DNA from: Acidobacteriota bacterium
GTDB taxonomy: Bacteria > Acidobacteriota > Terriglobia > Terriglobales > SCQP01
Direction of reading: 5' to 3'
DNA length: 64,000 nt
Assembly (NCBI GenBank): GCA_004299485.1
Contig: SCQP01000016.1
Location: 149,842 to 213,841 of the forward strand
Shown here: piece after piece, positions 15,951 through 24,583 of the stretch
Layout: every line of letters begins with the position of its first letter
Numbering within the stretch: position 1 is the first letter of the stretch
Notes under the pieces: generated by a model
What the model was told of the DNA's origin: nothing
The model's database searches: none
What the model saw: only the letters and a program-made list of their open reading frames with translations
Program-made: the position numbers and the translations under genes

Positions 15951-17269
15951 GCCTGCATCTCCTCGGCATCAGTCACCACACCGCGCCGCTCGAACAGCGT
16001 GAGCCGCTGGCGCTGCCCGCCTCGGCGCTGCCGGCGGCGCTGGAATTGCTGGCGGCGCAGCCGGAGGTCTGCGAGGGCATGCTGCTGTCGACCTGCAACC
16101 GGGTAGAGGTACTGGTGGCCGCCGAAGAGGGCGTGGCGCCCGATTTGTTCGCCTTTCTCGCGGCGGCCACCGGCCAGCCCCGTCTGCCGCAAGTCCAGCA
16201 CTTCTATCAGCTTCAGAACGCCGCCGCCATCCGCCACGTGTTTCGCGTCGCCGCCAGCCTGGATTCGCTGGTGGTGGGCGAGCCGCAAATCCTGGGCCAG
16301 TTCAAGCAGGCCTTTGCGGCCGCGCAGGCCGCCGGCCTGGCGGGTTCCGAGATCGAAGCCGTCGCCGCGCGCGCCTTTCATGCGGCCAAGCGGGTGCGCA
16401 CCGAGACCGCCATCGCCGCGCAGCCGGTAAGCGTGAGCCAGGCCGCCGTCGACCTGGCCCGGCAGATCTTTGGCGATCTCAGCCATAAGACCGTCCTGCT
16501 GCTGGGGGCAGGCCTGATCGGCACCGCCGCCGCCCGCTACCTGCTGGCGCAAGGCGCCACCCGCCTGCTGGTCCTGAACCGCACCTTCGCGCATGCGCGG
16601 GAGCTGGCGGAAAAATGCAGTGGGGAGGCTCACCCTCTGGAGCGCCTCGCGGAGTTGGGCGAGCTGGCCGATGTCGTTATTTCCTGCACCGGTGCGCCGC
16701 AACCCCTGGTCACGCGCGCCGACGCCGCACGCTTTCTGGCCCGCCGGCACGGCCGCCCCATGCTGTTTCTCGATCTCGCCGTGCCGCGCGATATCGAGCC
16801 CAGCGTGCATCAGCTTGAAAACGCCTTCGTCTATAACGTCGATGATCTCGATCAGGTCGTCAGCACCCATCTCCACGAACGGCGGCAGGAAGCCGCCCTG
16901 GGCGAAGCCATCATCGAAGAAGAAGTGCAAACCTATCTCCAGCGCCGGCAGGCGCAGGACGTGACCCCGCTGCTGCGCGCGCTGCAGGACCGCGCCGAGG
17001 CCCTGCGCGCCGCCGAATGGGAACGCTCGCGCAAGCGCCTCGGCTTGCTCAGCCCGGAACAAGCCGATGCCATAGAAGCCCTGACGCGCAGCCTCATGAA
17101 CAAGTGGCTGCACGAACCGCTGGTGCAGGTAAAAGAAGCGGCGCAGGCGCCCGCCGCCGAGCGTCCGCTGCTGCTCGCCTGGGCCGCGCGGCTGTTCGGC
17201 CTGCGCCAGCCGGCCGCCCGCGAAGACGCGCGCAGCGCCAAAGCCGGTCAGCCGGTGGGGCGGGAATGA
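15947..17269 (+). CDS. hemA: Glutamyl-tRNA reductase
   Basis: The protein has 440 residues. It starts SLHLLGISHHTAPLEQRE, with the catalytic Cys at 50 in LLSTCNRVE. SLVVGEPQILGQFKQA, RVRTETAIAAQPVSVSQAA, the NADPH-binding LLLGAGLIGTAAARYL near 182, VLNRTFAHARELA, VISCTGAP and the C-terminal dimerisation helix (LTRSLMNKWLHEPL) follow in order. The enzyme reduces glutamyl-tRNA to glutamate-1-semialdehyde, the first step of C5 haem synthesis. It overlaps hemX and hemC by ATGA on both sides. It ends in a 45-residue Ala/Arg-rich tail beyond the usual length. Confidence 0.97.
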   Translation: MSLHLLGISHHTAPLEQREPLALPASALPAALELLAAQPEVCEGMLLSTCNRVEVLVAAEEGVAPDLFAFLAAATGQPRLPQVQHFYQLQNAAAIRHVFRVAASLDSLVVGEPQILGQFKQAFAAAQAAGLAGSEIEAVAARAFHAAKRVRTETAIAAQPVSVSQAAVDLARQIFGDLSHKTVLLLGAGLIGTAAARYLLAQGATRLLVLNRTFAHARELAEKCSGEAHPLERLAELGELADVVISCTGAPQPLVTRADAARFLARRHGRPMLFLDLAVPRDIEPSVHQLENAFVYNVDDLDQVVSTHLHERRQEAALGEAIIEEEVQTYLQRRQAQDVTPLLRALQDRAEALRAAEWERSRKRLGLLSPEQADAIEALTRSLMNKWLHEPLVQVKEAAQAPAAERPLLLAWAARLFGLRQPAAREDARSAKAGQPVGRE

Positions 17270-18171
17270 GCGCGCCGCTGCGCCTGGGCACGCGCGCCTC
17301 GGCCCTGGCGCGCTGGCAGGCCGCGCACGTGCAAGCGCTGCTGCACGCTCACGGCCGCGACTGCATCGTCGACTATGTCACTACCGCCGGCGACCGCCGC
17401 ACCGACGTGCCCTTGGCGGCGATCGGCGGCAAAGGCCTGTTCACGCAGGATATCGAAGCGCATCTGCTGGCGGGCGAGTTGGATGTTGCGGTTCATAGCC
17501 TCAAGGATGTGCCCGCGCAATTGCCGGCCGGTCTGGTGCTGGGTGCGGCCCTCAAGCGCGCCGATCCCCGCGATGCTTTGATTGCCGCTCCCGGCATGAC
17601 GCTGACCACTCTTCCTGCGCGCGCCCGCCTGGGCACCAGTAGCCTGCGCCGCCAGGCGCAGGCGCTGGCGCTGCGTCCCGACCTGCAGATCGTCGCGTTG
17701 CGCGGCAATGTCGATACCCGCCTGCGCCGCTGGCGCGAAGGCGCTTATGATGCGCTGCTGCTGGCGGTCGCCGGCCTGGAGCGGCTCGAACTCGCGGACG
17801 CCATCGCCGAGCGTCTCGACCCCACCCAGTTTGTTCCGGCCGCGGGTCAGGGCGTGCTGGTGCTGGAGTGCCGCGCCGGCGATACCGCGGTTCTGGACGC
17901 CATCGCCCCTCTGCACCACCCGCCCACGGCTGCCGCCATCGCCGCCGAACGCGCCTTCCTTCGCCGGCTCAACTGCGGCTGCCAGTCACCGGTGGCCGCC
18001 TATGCCCAGCAGGGTGAGGGCAAACTGTATCTCGACGCTCTGGTTGCCAAAGCCGACGGCACGCAGGTCTTACGTCAAGCTGCCTCGGCCGCTCCCGAAC
18101 AGGCCGAGGCTCTGGGCATACACCTCGCCGAGACTCTGTTGGCGCAGGGCGCCGCCTCCTTTCTCGGCTAA
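17266..18171 (+). CDS. hemC: Porphobilinogen deaminase (hydroxymethylbilane synthase)
   Basis: The protein has 301 residues. LRLGTRASALARWQA opens the protein. GGKGLFTQDIEAHLLAGELDVAVHSLKDVP contains the substrate-binding Lys/Asp region, LGTSSLRRQAQ and LRGNVDTRLRRWREGAYDALLLAVAGLERL follow, and NCGCQSPVAAYA holds the Cys that carries the dipyrromethane cofactor. It joins four porphobilinogen units into hydroxymethylbilane. It overlaps hemA by 4 bp and is followed 12 bp later by hemD. All active-site residues expected are present. Confidence 0.97.
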   Translation: MSAPLRLGTRASALARWQAAHVQALLHAHGRDCIVDYVTTAGDRRTDVPLAAIGGKGLFTQDIEAHLLAGELDVAVHSLKDVPAQLPAGLVLGAALKRADPRDALIAAPGMTLTTLPARARLGTSSLRRQAQALALRPDLQIVALRGNVDTRLRRWREGAYDALLLAVAGLERLELADAIAERLDPTQFVPAAGQGVLVLECRAGDTAVLDAIAPLHHPPTAAAIAAERAFLRRLNCGCQSPVAAYAQQGEGKLYLDALVAKADGTQVLRQAASAAPEQAEALGIHLAETLLAQGAASFLG

Positions 18172-18183
18172 GAGAATTTTCCC

Positions 18184-18948
18184 ATGCCCCCGCCTCTCAC
18201 TGGCCGCCGCATCGTAGTCACGCGCGCGGCCGAGCAAGCCGGCGAACTGCTCGAGCGGCTGCGCGCCGAGGGCGCCGAGGCGGTGGCACTGCCCACCATT
18301 GCAATCGCGCCGCCACTCAATGCCGCGCCGCTCGAGGCCGCACTCGAAGAACTCGCTACTTTTGACGGTTGCATCTTCACTAGCGCCAATGCGGCGCGCG
18401 CCGTGTTGGCGCGAGCACAAGTGCGGTCACTGGCGCCGCCGCGCGGCTGGATCTGCGCCGTGGGCACGGCAACGGCAGCGGCGCTGACACATCGCGCCGG
18501 TTGGGCCGCAACCCTGCTGCCGCAGGCCGCGCAAGCCGCCGGCATTGCGGCGGCGCTGGCCGCGCAGCCCCTGGCCGGTAAGCGCATCTTCTTCCCACGC
18601 GCCGAGGCTGCTGGGGAACTGATTCCGCGCGTGCTGAGCGAGCGGGGAGCGACGGTTGTCAGTCCGGTGGCCTATCGAACCGTGCTGGCCGAATCCTCGC
18701 GCGCGGCAGCGCCGGCGCTGTTCCCGGGCGCCGATGCGGCAGTGTTCACCAGTCCCTCGACCGCCCGCAATCTGGCCGCGCTGCTCGGCGAGGATCACAG
18801 CCGCCGCATGCGGGATGTCCGTATCACCGTGATCGGACCGGTCACCGCGACGGCAGTCGCGCAGCTCGGCTGGCAAGTGACCGCCACCGCACAACAGCCG
18901 GACGTGGAGAGCATCATCGCCGCGCTGCGGAGTTGCTGGCGTGCCTGA
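18184..18948 (+). CDS. hemD: Uroporphyrinogen-III synthase
   Basis: The protein has 254 residues. HemD sequences are weakly conserved, but the two-domain pattern is clear: LTGRRIVVTRAAEQAGELLERL, ALPTIAIAPP, FDGCIFTSANAARAVL, ICAVGTATAAAL, IFFPRAEAAGELIPRVL, AVVFTSPST-like AAVFTSPSTARNL and ITVIGPVTATAVAQLG. It closes hydroxymethylbilane into uroporphyrinogen III with inversion of ring D. Position directly after hemC supports the call. The end overlaps mutM by 8 bp. No fused methyltransferase domain is present. Confidence 0.92.
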   Translation: MPPPLTGRRIVVTRAAEQAGELLERLRAEGAEAVALPTIAIAPPLNAAPLEAALEELATFDGCIFTSANAARAVLARAQVRSLAPPRGWICAVGTATAAALTHRAGWAATLLPQAAQAAGIAAALAAQPLAGKRIFFPRAEAAGELIPRVLSERGATVVSPVAYRTVLAESSRAAAPALFPGADAAVFTSPSTARNLAALLGEDHSRRMRDVRITVIGPVTATAVAQLGWQVTATAQQPDVESIIAALRSCWRA

Positions 18949-19765
18949 GCTGCCGGAAGTGGAAACCGTCGCGCGCGGCCTGCGCAGTCAGATCCTGGGC
19001 CAGCGGATCGAGGATGTGCGGCTGCGCCGCGCCTCAGTGCTGCGCGGTAACCCGGAAGCATTCGCGGGCCTCGCGGGCTCGCGTATCGCTGCCATCGAGC
19101 GTGCGGGCAAGTATTTGGTGTTCTCGCTGGAAGGTGCGAAGCTACGCTGGCAGTTGCTGTTTCATCTCGGCATGACCGGCCAGCTTGTGCTCGCGGCGCC
19201 GGAAGCGCCGCTGGCGGCGCACACCCATGCGCACCTGCGGCTCTCGGGCGGCCGCGAACTGCGCTTTCGCGATCCCCGCCGCTTCGGCAAAATCGCGCTG
19301 GCGCCGGCGCCGGCAGGAGGCGGCTTCGCGCTGGAACTGGGCATCGCGCCCGGCGCCGAGCCGCTGGAGATTGCCGCCCCCGCCTTCGTCGCGCTCTTCC
19401 GCGGCCGTGCGGCGCCGATCAAGTCCGCGCTGATGAACCAGAAGCTGCTGCGCGGTCTGGGCAACATTTACGCCGATGAAAGCCTGTTTCGCGCCGGCAT
19501 TCATCCCCGCGCCCGCCGGGTTTCCGCGCCCCGCCTGCGCCGCCTGCGTTTGGCCATCCGGGAGGTACTGCACGAGGCCATTGCCGCCGGGGGCTCGTCC
19601 ATCTCCGATTACGTCGATAGCCGCGGCGAACCCGGCTGGTTCCACCTCCAGCACCGCGTTTATGGCCGCACCGGTGAACCCTGCCCCGGCTGCGGCCGCC
19701 CCATCCGGCGCACCGTGCTCGCCGGGCGCAGTGCCCACTTTTGCGCGCATTGCCAAAAGCCCTGA
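18941..19765 (+). CDS. mutM: Formamidopyrimidine-DNA glycosylase
   Basis: The product is 274 residues from a GTG start at 18941, fixed by the invariant PELPEVETVARGL just after the start, where Pro2 is the catalytic amine and Glu3 is essential. HLGMTGQL, LRFRDPRRFGK, the Lys in the INPLKSALMNQ-like segment (APIKSALMNQKLLRGLGNIYADE) and a C-terminal zinc finger (CPGCG...FCAHC) complete the enzyme. It removes 8-oxoguanine and formamidopyrimidines. It overlaps hemD by 8 bp, so a repair gene is coupled to haem synthesis here. Confidence 0.96.
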   Translation: MPELPEVETVARGLRSQILGQRIEDVRLRRASVLRGNPEAFAGLAGSRIAAIERAGKYLVFSLEGAKLRWQLLFHLGMTGQLVLAAPEAPLAAHTHAHLRLSGGRELRFRDPRRFGKIALAPAPAGGGFALELGIAPGAEPLEIAAPAFVALFRGRAAPIKSALMNQKLLRGLGNIYADESLFRAGIHPRARRVSAPRLRRLRLAIREVLHEAIAAGGSSISDYVDSRGEPGWFHLQHRVYGRTGEPCPGCGRPIRRTVLAGRSAHFCAHCQKP

Positions 19766-19786
19766 TTCGCCTCCATACTGCTGGGG

Positions 19787-20779
19787 ATGAGTACCAACTC
19801 CCGCTACACCATTGGCGTCGATCTCGGCGGCACTAACCTGCGCGTCGCTGCCGTCGATCCGGAGGGCGCCATCTGCGAGCGCATCAACCTCGACACCGAA
19901 GTCAAGGAGGGCCGCCTGCGCGTGGTCGCCGACATGTGCGACGCGGTGAAGGAAATCGAGCAGCGTCTGCCCGAGGCGCAGTTGGGCGGCATCGGCATCG
20001 GCGTGCCCGGCATCATCAACCTGGCCGATGGCACCGTGCGCCAGTCGCCCAATCTGCCCGGCTGGAGCGATTTTCCCGTGCGCGACGATATTGAGCAGCT
20101 TCTCGGCACCCAGGTCGTGCTGGAGAATGACGCCAACGCCGCCGCGCTGGGCGAGAGCTGGGTGGGGGCGGGCCGCAACGTGAATAGCCTCTGCATGATG
20201 ACGCTGGGGACGGGCATCGGCGGAGGTCTGATTCTCGACGGCCGCATCTGGCACGGCCGCGAAGGCATGGCCGGCGAACTCGGCCACATGACCATCGACC
20301 CCAACGGCGCGCTCTGCGGCTGCGGCAATCTCGGCTGCGTCGAAGCCTACGCCTCCGCCAGCGCCATCAGCCGCATGGCTATGGCCGCGGTGCGCGTCGG
20401 CCGCTCGCCGGAACTGGCGCGCGACGCCGACGAACTGGGTGACTTGACCGCCGAAATCGTCTATATCAAGGCCAAGCAGGGCGATACCGTCGCCCGCGAA
20501 GTGTTCGAGATGGTCGGCCGCTCGCTGGGCGTGGCCATTGCCAACCTCATCAATATTTTCAATCTGCCGCTGTATGTCGTTGGCGGCGGCGTCGCCAACG
20601 GCTGGGACGCGTTCGCCCCCAGCCTCATGGCCGAAGTCCACAAACGCTCGCTGGTGGCGCGCTCCACCAATCCCACCATCGTGCCTAGCGCGCTGGGCGC
20701 CGATGCCGGCCTGGTCGGCGCCGCCCACCTGCCCCAGATCGCCGAGGAGGACGCGCATGCCCGCAAACGGCGGATTTGA
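19787..20779 (+). CDS. glk: ROK-family glucokinase
   Basis: The protein has 330 residues. IGVDLGGTNLRVAAVD is the ATP-phosphate 1 motif; GIGIGVPGIIN, VVLENDANAAALGE (catalytic Asp), LGTGIGGGLILDG, GELGHMTIDPNGALCGCGNLGCVEAYAS (zinc-binding CxCGxxGCxE) and VGGGVANGW follow. ROK sugar kinases with this full Cys motif usually phosphorylate glucose or N-acetyl sugars. The gene ends in a basic HARKRRI tail that overlaps xseB by 23 bp. Glucose is the likeliest substrate but is not proven. Confidence 0.9.
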   Translation: MSTNSRYTIGVDLGGTNLRVAAVDPEGAICERINLDTEVKEGRLRVVADMCDAVKEIEQRLPEAQLGGIGIGVPGIINLADGTVRQSPNLPGWSDFPVRDDIEQLLGTQVVLENDANAAALGESWVGAGRNVNSLCMMTLGTGIGGGLILDGRIWHGREGMAGELGHMTIDPNGALCGCGNLGCVEAYASASAISRMAMAAVRVGRSPELARDADELGDLTAEIVYIKAKQGDTVAREVFEMVGRSLGVAIANLINIFNLPLYVVGGGVANGWDAFAPSLMAEVHKRSLVARSTNPTIVPSALGADAGLVGAAHLPQIAEEDAHARKRRI

Positions 20780-21005
20780 ACACAGCCTGGGACGGCTGGA
20801 GGCCATCGTCAAGGAACTGGAGAGCGCCGAGCTGCCGCTGGAGCGCTCGGTGCAGCTCTTTGAGGAGGGCATGAAACTGGTCGAAGAGTGCCGCCAGCAG
20901 CTTGATGCAGCCGAAGGCAAGGTGGAAATGCTGGTGAAGCGCGCCGGCGAAGCCACCGCCGCGCCTTTTTCGCTGCACGACAATGGCAGCGCCGAGGAGA
21001 GCTAG
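20757..21005 (+). CDS. xseB: Exodeoxyribonuclease VII small subunit
   Basis: The protein has 82 residues. FEHSLGRLEAIVKELESAELPLERSVQLFEEGMKL-type sequence is the XseB helical hairpin (shown here by its L-x-x-IV-x-LE and LE-S-x-x-L-x-EEG features), followed by a Gln-rich helix and a short tail. It binds XseA, which is not in the window. The ATG at 20757 was chosen because it gives the family length; it overlaps the ROK kinase end. The convergent diguanylate cyclase stops 5 bp away. Confidence 0.92.
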   Translation: MPANGGFEHSLGRLEAIVKELESAELPLERSVQLFEEGMKLVEECRQQLDAAEGKVEMLVKRAGEATAAPFSLHDNGSAEES

Positions 21006-21010
21006 CCCAC

Positions 21011-22087
21011 TCAGCTTGCGTGCCGCACGCCATGCCAGAGTGGCTGCTTGTGCCGTTTGGCCTCGTAGAGCGAGGCGTCGGCCGCACGCAGGACCTGTTC
21101 GGCGCTGCGTCCCTGATCGGGACAAACCGCCTGTCCCAGGCTGAGGTGCAGGTGCAGATCCTGCTCGCATTCCGGAAGCCGGAAGCGGAACTGTTCGACG
21201 CTCTCACTCACCCGCTCAGCGACCAGGCGCAAGCCTTCCGCACCGGTATCGGGCAGAATGAGCGCGAATTCATCACCGCCGAAGCGTGCGACCGTGTCCA
21301 CTTCCCGCAGCCCCAGCGGTAAGAGCCGCGCGAACTGACGCAGCACGTCGTCCCCGGCCTGGTGTCCCCAGCGGTCATTGACGGCTTTGAAGTCATCCAG
21401 ATCGAGCAGCAGCAAGCCGCTCGGGCTGGAGCGGCGCAGGCAGCGATGAACCTCCTGCTCCAGCGCGCGCTCGAAATATCCACGCGCGCGCAGCCCGGTC
21501 AGGTAATCGGTCGAAGCCAACTGCGTCAACTGCCGCATGGATTCAATCGCCGCCATCTGATTTTCCGCCAGCAAGCTCAGGATCCATGTCAGCCGCGCTT
21601 CGGTCTCGTTGAAGTGCCGTTCGGCGATGCGAAACAATTGGAGTGATCCCGCCCAGCCATGCTGCAAAAACAGGGGCACCGCGGCGGCTACCTTCGCCTG
21701 GAGCCGGTCCAGATACGCGTCCACTTCAACATTTCGGCCGCGTGTGACCAGAACCGGCTTGCCTACATGCCCGACCCAGGCGTTGAGCACGTTTTCCTCC
21801 GGCACCGTCCCCAGTTCAATGCCATGCCCCAGCCGCTCCCAAGCCTGGGGAGCCTGGGCCGGCGCAAAACAGATCAGTTGACGATCGGAATTCACGAGCG
21901 TCTGGGCGGTATCCAGCACCAGTTGCAGGGCCGTTGGCAACGTCAACTCCGTGCCCGACAACAAAGCCAAACGCAATAGACTGGTCAGGGCGGCGCCATG
22001 CTGCGCAAACAGTTCTGGGCTGGGCTCGTTTTCGACCTCGACAATGGCATCAGCGGGGATGGTCAGCTTGCCTGGTTGTACACGCAT
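21011..22087 (-). CDS. Diguanylate cyclase with N-terminal GAF-like sensor domain
   Basis: The product is 358 residues from the ATG at 22087. Residues 35-185 look like a GAF domain (LQLVLDTAQTLVNSDRQLICF and VAAAVPLFLQHGWAGSLQLF segments). A GGDEF domain follows: STDYLTGLRARGYFERAL, LLLLDLDDFKAVNDRWGHQAGDDVL, then RFGGDEFALILPDTG with the full active-site motif. An inhibitory I-site REVD lies five residues before GGDEF. It should make c-di-GMP with product feedback. A divergent sigma-54 activator and the flagellar cluster nearby hint at a motile/sessile switch, which is inference. A longer open frame upstream lacks a ribosome-binding site. Confidence 0.9.
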   Translation of the reverse strand: MRVQPGKLTIPADAIVEVENEPSPELFAQHGAALTSLLRLALLSGTELTLPTALQLVLDTAQTLVNSDRQLICFAPAQAPQAWERLGHGIELGTVPEENVLNAWVGHVGKPVLVTRGRNVEVDAYLDRLQAKVAAAVPLFLQHGWAGSLQLFRIAERHFNETEARLTWILSLLAENQMAAIESMRQLTQLASTDYLTGLRARGYFERALEQEVHRCLRRSSPSGLLLLDLDDFKAVNDRWGHQAGDDVLRQFARLLPLGLREVDTVARFGGDEFALILPDTGAEGLRLVAERVSESVEQFRFRLPECEQDLHLHLSLGQAVCPDQGRSAEQVLRAADASLYEAKRHKQPLWHGVRHAS

Positions 22088-22255
22088 CCACTCGCCTTTC
22101 ACCCGGCTCTCACAGGGATGAGATGAGCAAGAACGCCGCCTTGTCGCCTCTTGCGCTTGGCGGCGATCCCCGCGCCGCGCCATCTTGAGCCTCAATCCGG
22201 CAGCACCCATCAAGGGGGATGTTTGCGTCCTGTTTTTGCGCTACGGTGAGCCATT

Positions 22256-23281
22256 ATGGTCATGCGTTCGCTCGCCCTCGCGCCTGCCCTGGCAACTCCG
22301 CTGCCGCTGCTGGGAGAAAGCCCAACCATTCTCGCCATTCGTCGCACGCTGGATCAGATTGCGAGTACGAATCTGACTGTGCTGCTCCAGGGCGAGAGTG
22401 GGACGGGCAAGGAGGTCGTCGCCCGCCTGCTGGGATCCCATCCCGAACGGACCGCCTCGTTCGTCAAAATCAACTGCGCCGCGATCCCGGACGAACTGTG
22501 GGAGAGTGAGCTGTTTGGCTACGAGCCCGGAGCGTTCACCGGCGCCACGCGCCAGAAATCGGGCAAATTCGAACTGGCCGAGGATGGCACGATCTTCCTC
22601 GATGAGATCGGCGAAATGCCGCTGCAATTGCAGGCCAAGCTGTTGCAGGTATTGCAGGATGGTGAGTTCAGCCGGCTGGGCGGGCGGCGCTCGCTGAGCG
22701 TGAATGTGCGTGTGGTGGCGGCCACCAACGCGGATTTACACACGGCGGTCGCCGCAGGCGCATTCCGGCGCGATCTTTTTTACCGTCTCAACGTGATCGC
22801 CCTGGAGTTGCCGCCCTTGCGGCAACGGCTCGAGGATATTCCGCGGCTGACCGACCACTTCCTGGAAAAATACAGTGCCCAATATCAACGCGCCGTGCCG
22901 GTCATTCCGGCCACGTTGCGGAAGCGCTTGCTGCAATATTCCTGGCCGGGCAATGTGCGCGAGCTGGAAAACCTCATCAAGCGCTACGTCGTGCTCACCG
23001 ATACGGATGCCCTTCTGGCCAGCCTCCTCGAACCGGCGCCGCCGCAGGCGGTTGCAACTCCGGCGCTCACTTCGTCGCTACCATCGCTGAGCCCGGCCCA
23101 ACCCGTTTCCCTGCTCGCTATCGGCCGGCAAGCGGCGTGGCAAGCAGAGCGGGTCGCTATCCTCAAAGCCCTCGCCGACACGCACTGGAACCGCCGCCTC
23201 GCCGCACGGCAACTGCAAATCAGCTACAAGAGCCTGCAGAACAAACTCCGGACGCTGCTGGCCGAAACTCCGGCTGCCTGA
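22256..23281 (+). CDS. Sigma-54-dependent transcriptional activator without receiver domain (PspF-like layout)
   Basis: The protein has 341 residues. The AAA+ domain starts almost at the N-terminus: LLQGESGTGKEVVAR (Walker A), ELFGYEPGAFTGATRQKSG (GAFTGA loop that touches sigma-54), GTIFLDEIGEMPL (Walker B), VRVVAATNADL and the WPGNVRELENLIKR sensor II. A Pro/Ser/Ala linker (265-290) leads to a Fis-type helix-turn-helix (WNRRLAARQLQISYKSLQNKLR). With no receiver or sensor domain it must be controlled by a partner protein or by expression. It is divergent from the diguanylate cyclase across about 170 bp. Confidence 0.93.
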   Translation: MVMRSLALAPALATPLPLLGESPTILAIRRTLDQIASTNLTVLLQGESGTGKEVVARLLGSHPERTASFVKINCAAIPDELWESELFGYEPGAFTGATRQKSGKFELAEDGTIFLDEIGEMPLQLQAKLLQVLQDGEFSRLGGRRSLSVNVRVVAATNADLHTAVAAGAFRRDLFYRLNVIALELPPLRQRLEDIPRLTDHFLEKYSAQYQRAVPVIPATLRKRLLQYSWPGNVRELENLIKRYVVLTDTDALLASLLEPAPPQAVATPALTSSLPSLSPAQPVSLLAIGRQAAWQAERVAILKALADTHWNRRLAARQLQISYKSLQNKLRTLLAETPAA

Positions 23282-23287
23282 CCCGGA

Positions 23288-23764
23288 CTAAGTCAGCACC
23301 CGCGCCACGATCTGATCGGGCGGCAGCGCCGCGTCTACGATGACCGCGTTCGCCGCACTGGGCGGCTCCAAATCGGCAAGCTGGCTGGCCAGCATCTTGG
23401 CCTTCATGTAATGTCCCTGCCGCTGCTCCAACCGCTGGTGCAAAAGCGCCGGGTCGCTCTGGAGATAAATCCAGCGCACGGGCAGGCCGTGATCGAGCGT
23501 GTCGCGATAGCGCTGCTTCAGCGCCGAGCAGGCGACCACGAGATCGGAGCCTGTTGCGGCGGCCTCTTCCAGCTTTTTGCGGATCGCGGTGAGCCAGGGC
23601 GCGCGATCGGCATCGTTGAGGGGAATACCGTGCGCCATTTTCTCGATGTTGGCGGGCGGATGCAGCGTGTCGCCTTCCAGGAACGCACATCCCAGCGCCT
23701 GGGCCAGCGCGCGGCCCACCGTGGTTTTGCCTGCTCCCGCCACACCCATGACCAAGTACAACAC
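23288..23764 (-). CDS. gntK: Gluconate kinase
   Basis: The protein has 158 residues. LVMGVAGAGKTTVGRALAQ is a P-loop, followed by FLEGDTLHPPANIEKMAHGIPLNDADRAPWL, which is specific for GntK/IdnK, then VVACSALKQRYRD and a lid region LEQRQGHYMKAKMLASQLADLEPP. It makes 6-phosphogluconate. The start is a GTG at 23764. It follows the FkbM methyltransferase gene by 18 bp on the same strand, although a shared function is not evident. Its 3' end converges on the sigma-54 activator. Confidence 0.93.
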   Translation of the reverse strand: MLYLVMGVAGAGKTTVGRALAQALGCAFLEGDTLHPPANIEKMAHGIPLNDADRAPWLTAIRKKLEEAAATGSDLVVACSALKQRYRDTLDHGLPVRWIYLQSDPALLHQRLEQRQGHYMKAKMLASQLADLEPPSAANAVIVDAALPPDQIVARVLT

Positions 23765-23782
23765 CGTACCCAGAATAACGTT

Positions 23783-24583
23783 TTAGTGGGCGGGCCGGAT
23801 CCTCTGGCACAGCGGATCGGCGGCATGCACCGCGACCAGGTTCGGCCCCATGGCAAACACGCTGTAGCCGGCGGCTTCCAGCCAGGGCTGCAGCTTTTCT
23901 TTTTCGCCTTTCAGCGCCTCCACCACCAGCGCCGGACGGCAGCGCGCAATCGTCGCCCGGGCGCCCTCGAGCACCTCCATCTCCATGGCTTCGACATCGA
24001 TCTTGAGCAGATCCACGCGCCCCAGCCCCAGCGAGTCGACACTGACGCATTCCACTTCAGCGGTCGCGCCGGAAGAGTAATCGATCGGCTGGCCGATATT
24101 CTCGTTGTCCGCCGCGCACCGCATTTCCAGGCTGCCGAAGCTGCCCGGCTGGTTGTAGTCGGGCACGGGCACGCGCAGGCTGCCGCAGGCGCTGCCCACC
24201 GCAGCATGCCGCGCCCAGGCGTTGGCGCAGTTGTTCAGGGCAATATTGCCGGCCAGTGCGTAGAACAGCCGCTCCTGCGGCTCAAAGGCGACCACCGTGC
24301 CCCAGCCCGTCATCGCCCGCGCCCACTCCACCGTATGCACGCCAATGTTGGCGCCGCAGTCGAGCGCGACCACCCCGGCGCCGCGAAGCTGCTGGCTCAT
24401 CTCCAGTAGCCCCACTTCGGCGTTCACTTCCGTCGGATCGCAGGCGCAACTATCCATGAGATGGAACCCGATGCCGATGGTGGTATCGGGCGCCAGCCGG
24501 TGGTAGTCGAAGCGGTTGAGGATGAAGGTGCCCTGATCAGTGGCGCCCAAGACGAAAGCAGCCTTACGCGGTGCGGTTTTCAT
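23783..24583 (-). CDS. FkbM-family SAM-dependent methyltransferase
   Basis: The product is 266 residues from the ATG at 24583, which overlaps the glycosyltransferase stop (ATGA) and is the only start compatible with that coupling. Motif I VVALDCGANIGVHTVEWAR binds SAM; VVAFEPQERLFYAL, NIALNN, AAVG and VDLLKIDVEAMEMEVLEGA match the Methyltransf_21/FkbM family, which usually O-methylates sugars or polyketides. Translational coupling to a glycosyltransferase suggests methylation of a surface or flagellar glycan. The acceptor is unknown. Confidence 0.88.
   Translation of the reverse strand: MKTAPRKAAFVLGATDQGTFILNRFDYHRLAPDTTIGIGFHLMDSCACDPTEVNAEVGLLEMSQQLRGAGVVALDCGANIGVHTVEWARAMTGWGTVVAFEPQERLFYALAGNIALNNCANAWARHAAVGSACGSLRVPVPDYNQPGSFGSLEMRCAADNENIGQPIDYSSGATAEVECVSVDSLGLGRVDLLKIDVEAMEMEVLEGARATIARCRPALVVEALKGEKEKLQPWLEAAGYSVFAMGPNLVAVHAADPLCQRIRPAH

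Noticed and set aside
19142..20983. A 613-codon minus-strand frame over mutM, the ROK kinase and xseB
   Set aside because: No domain is recognisable and all three plus-strand genes have clear family motifs.
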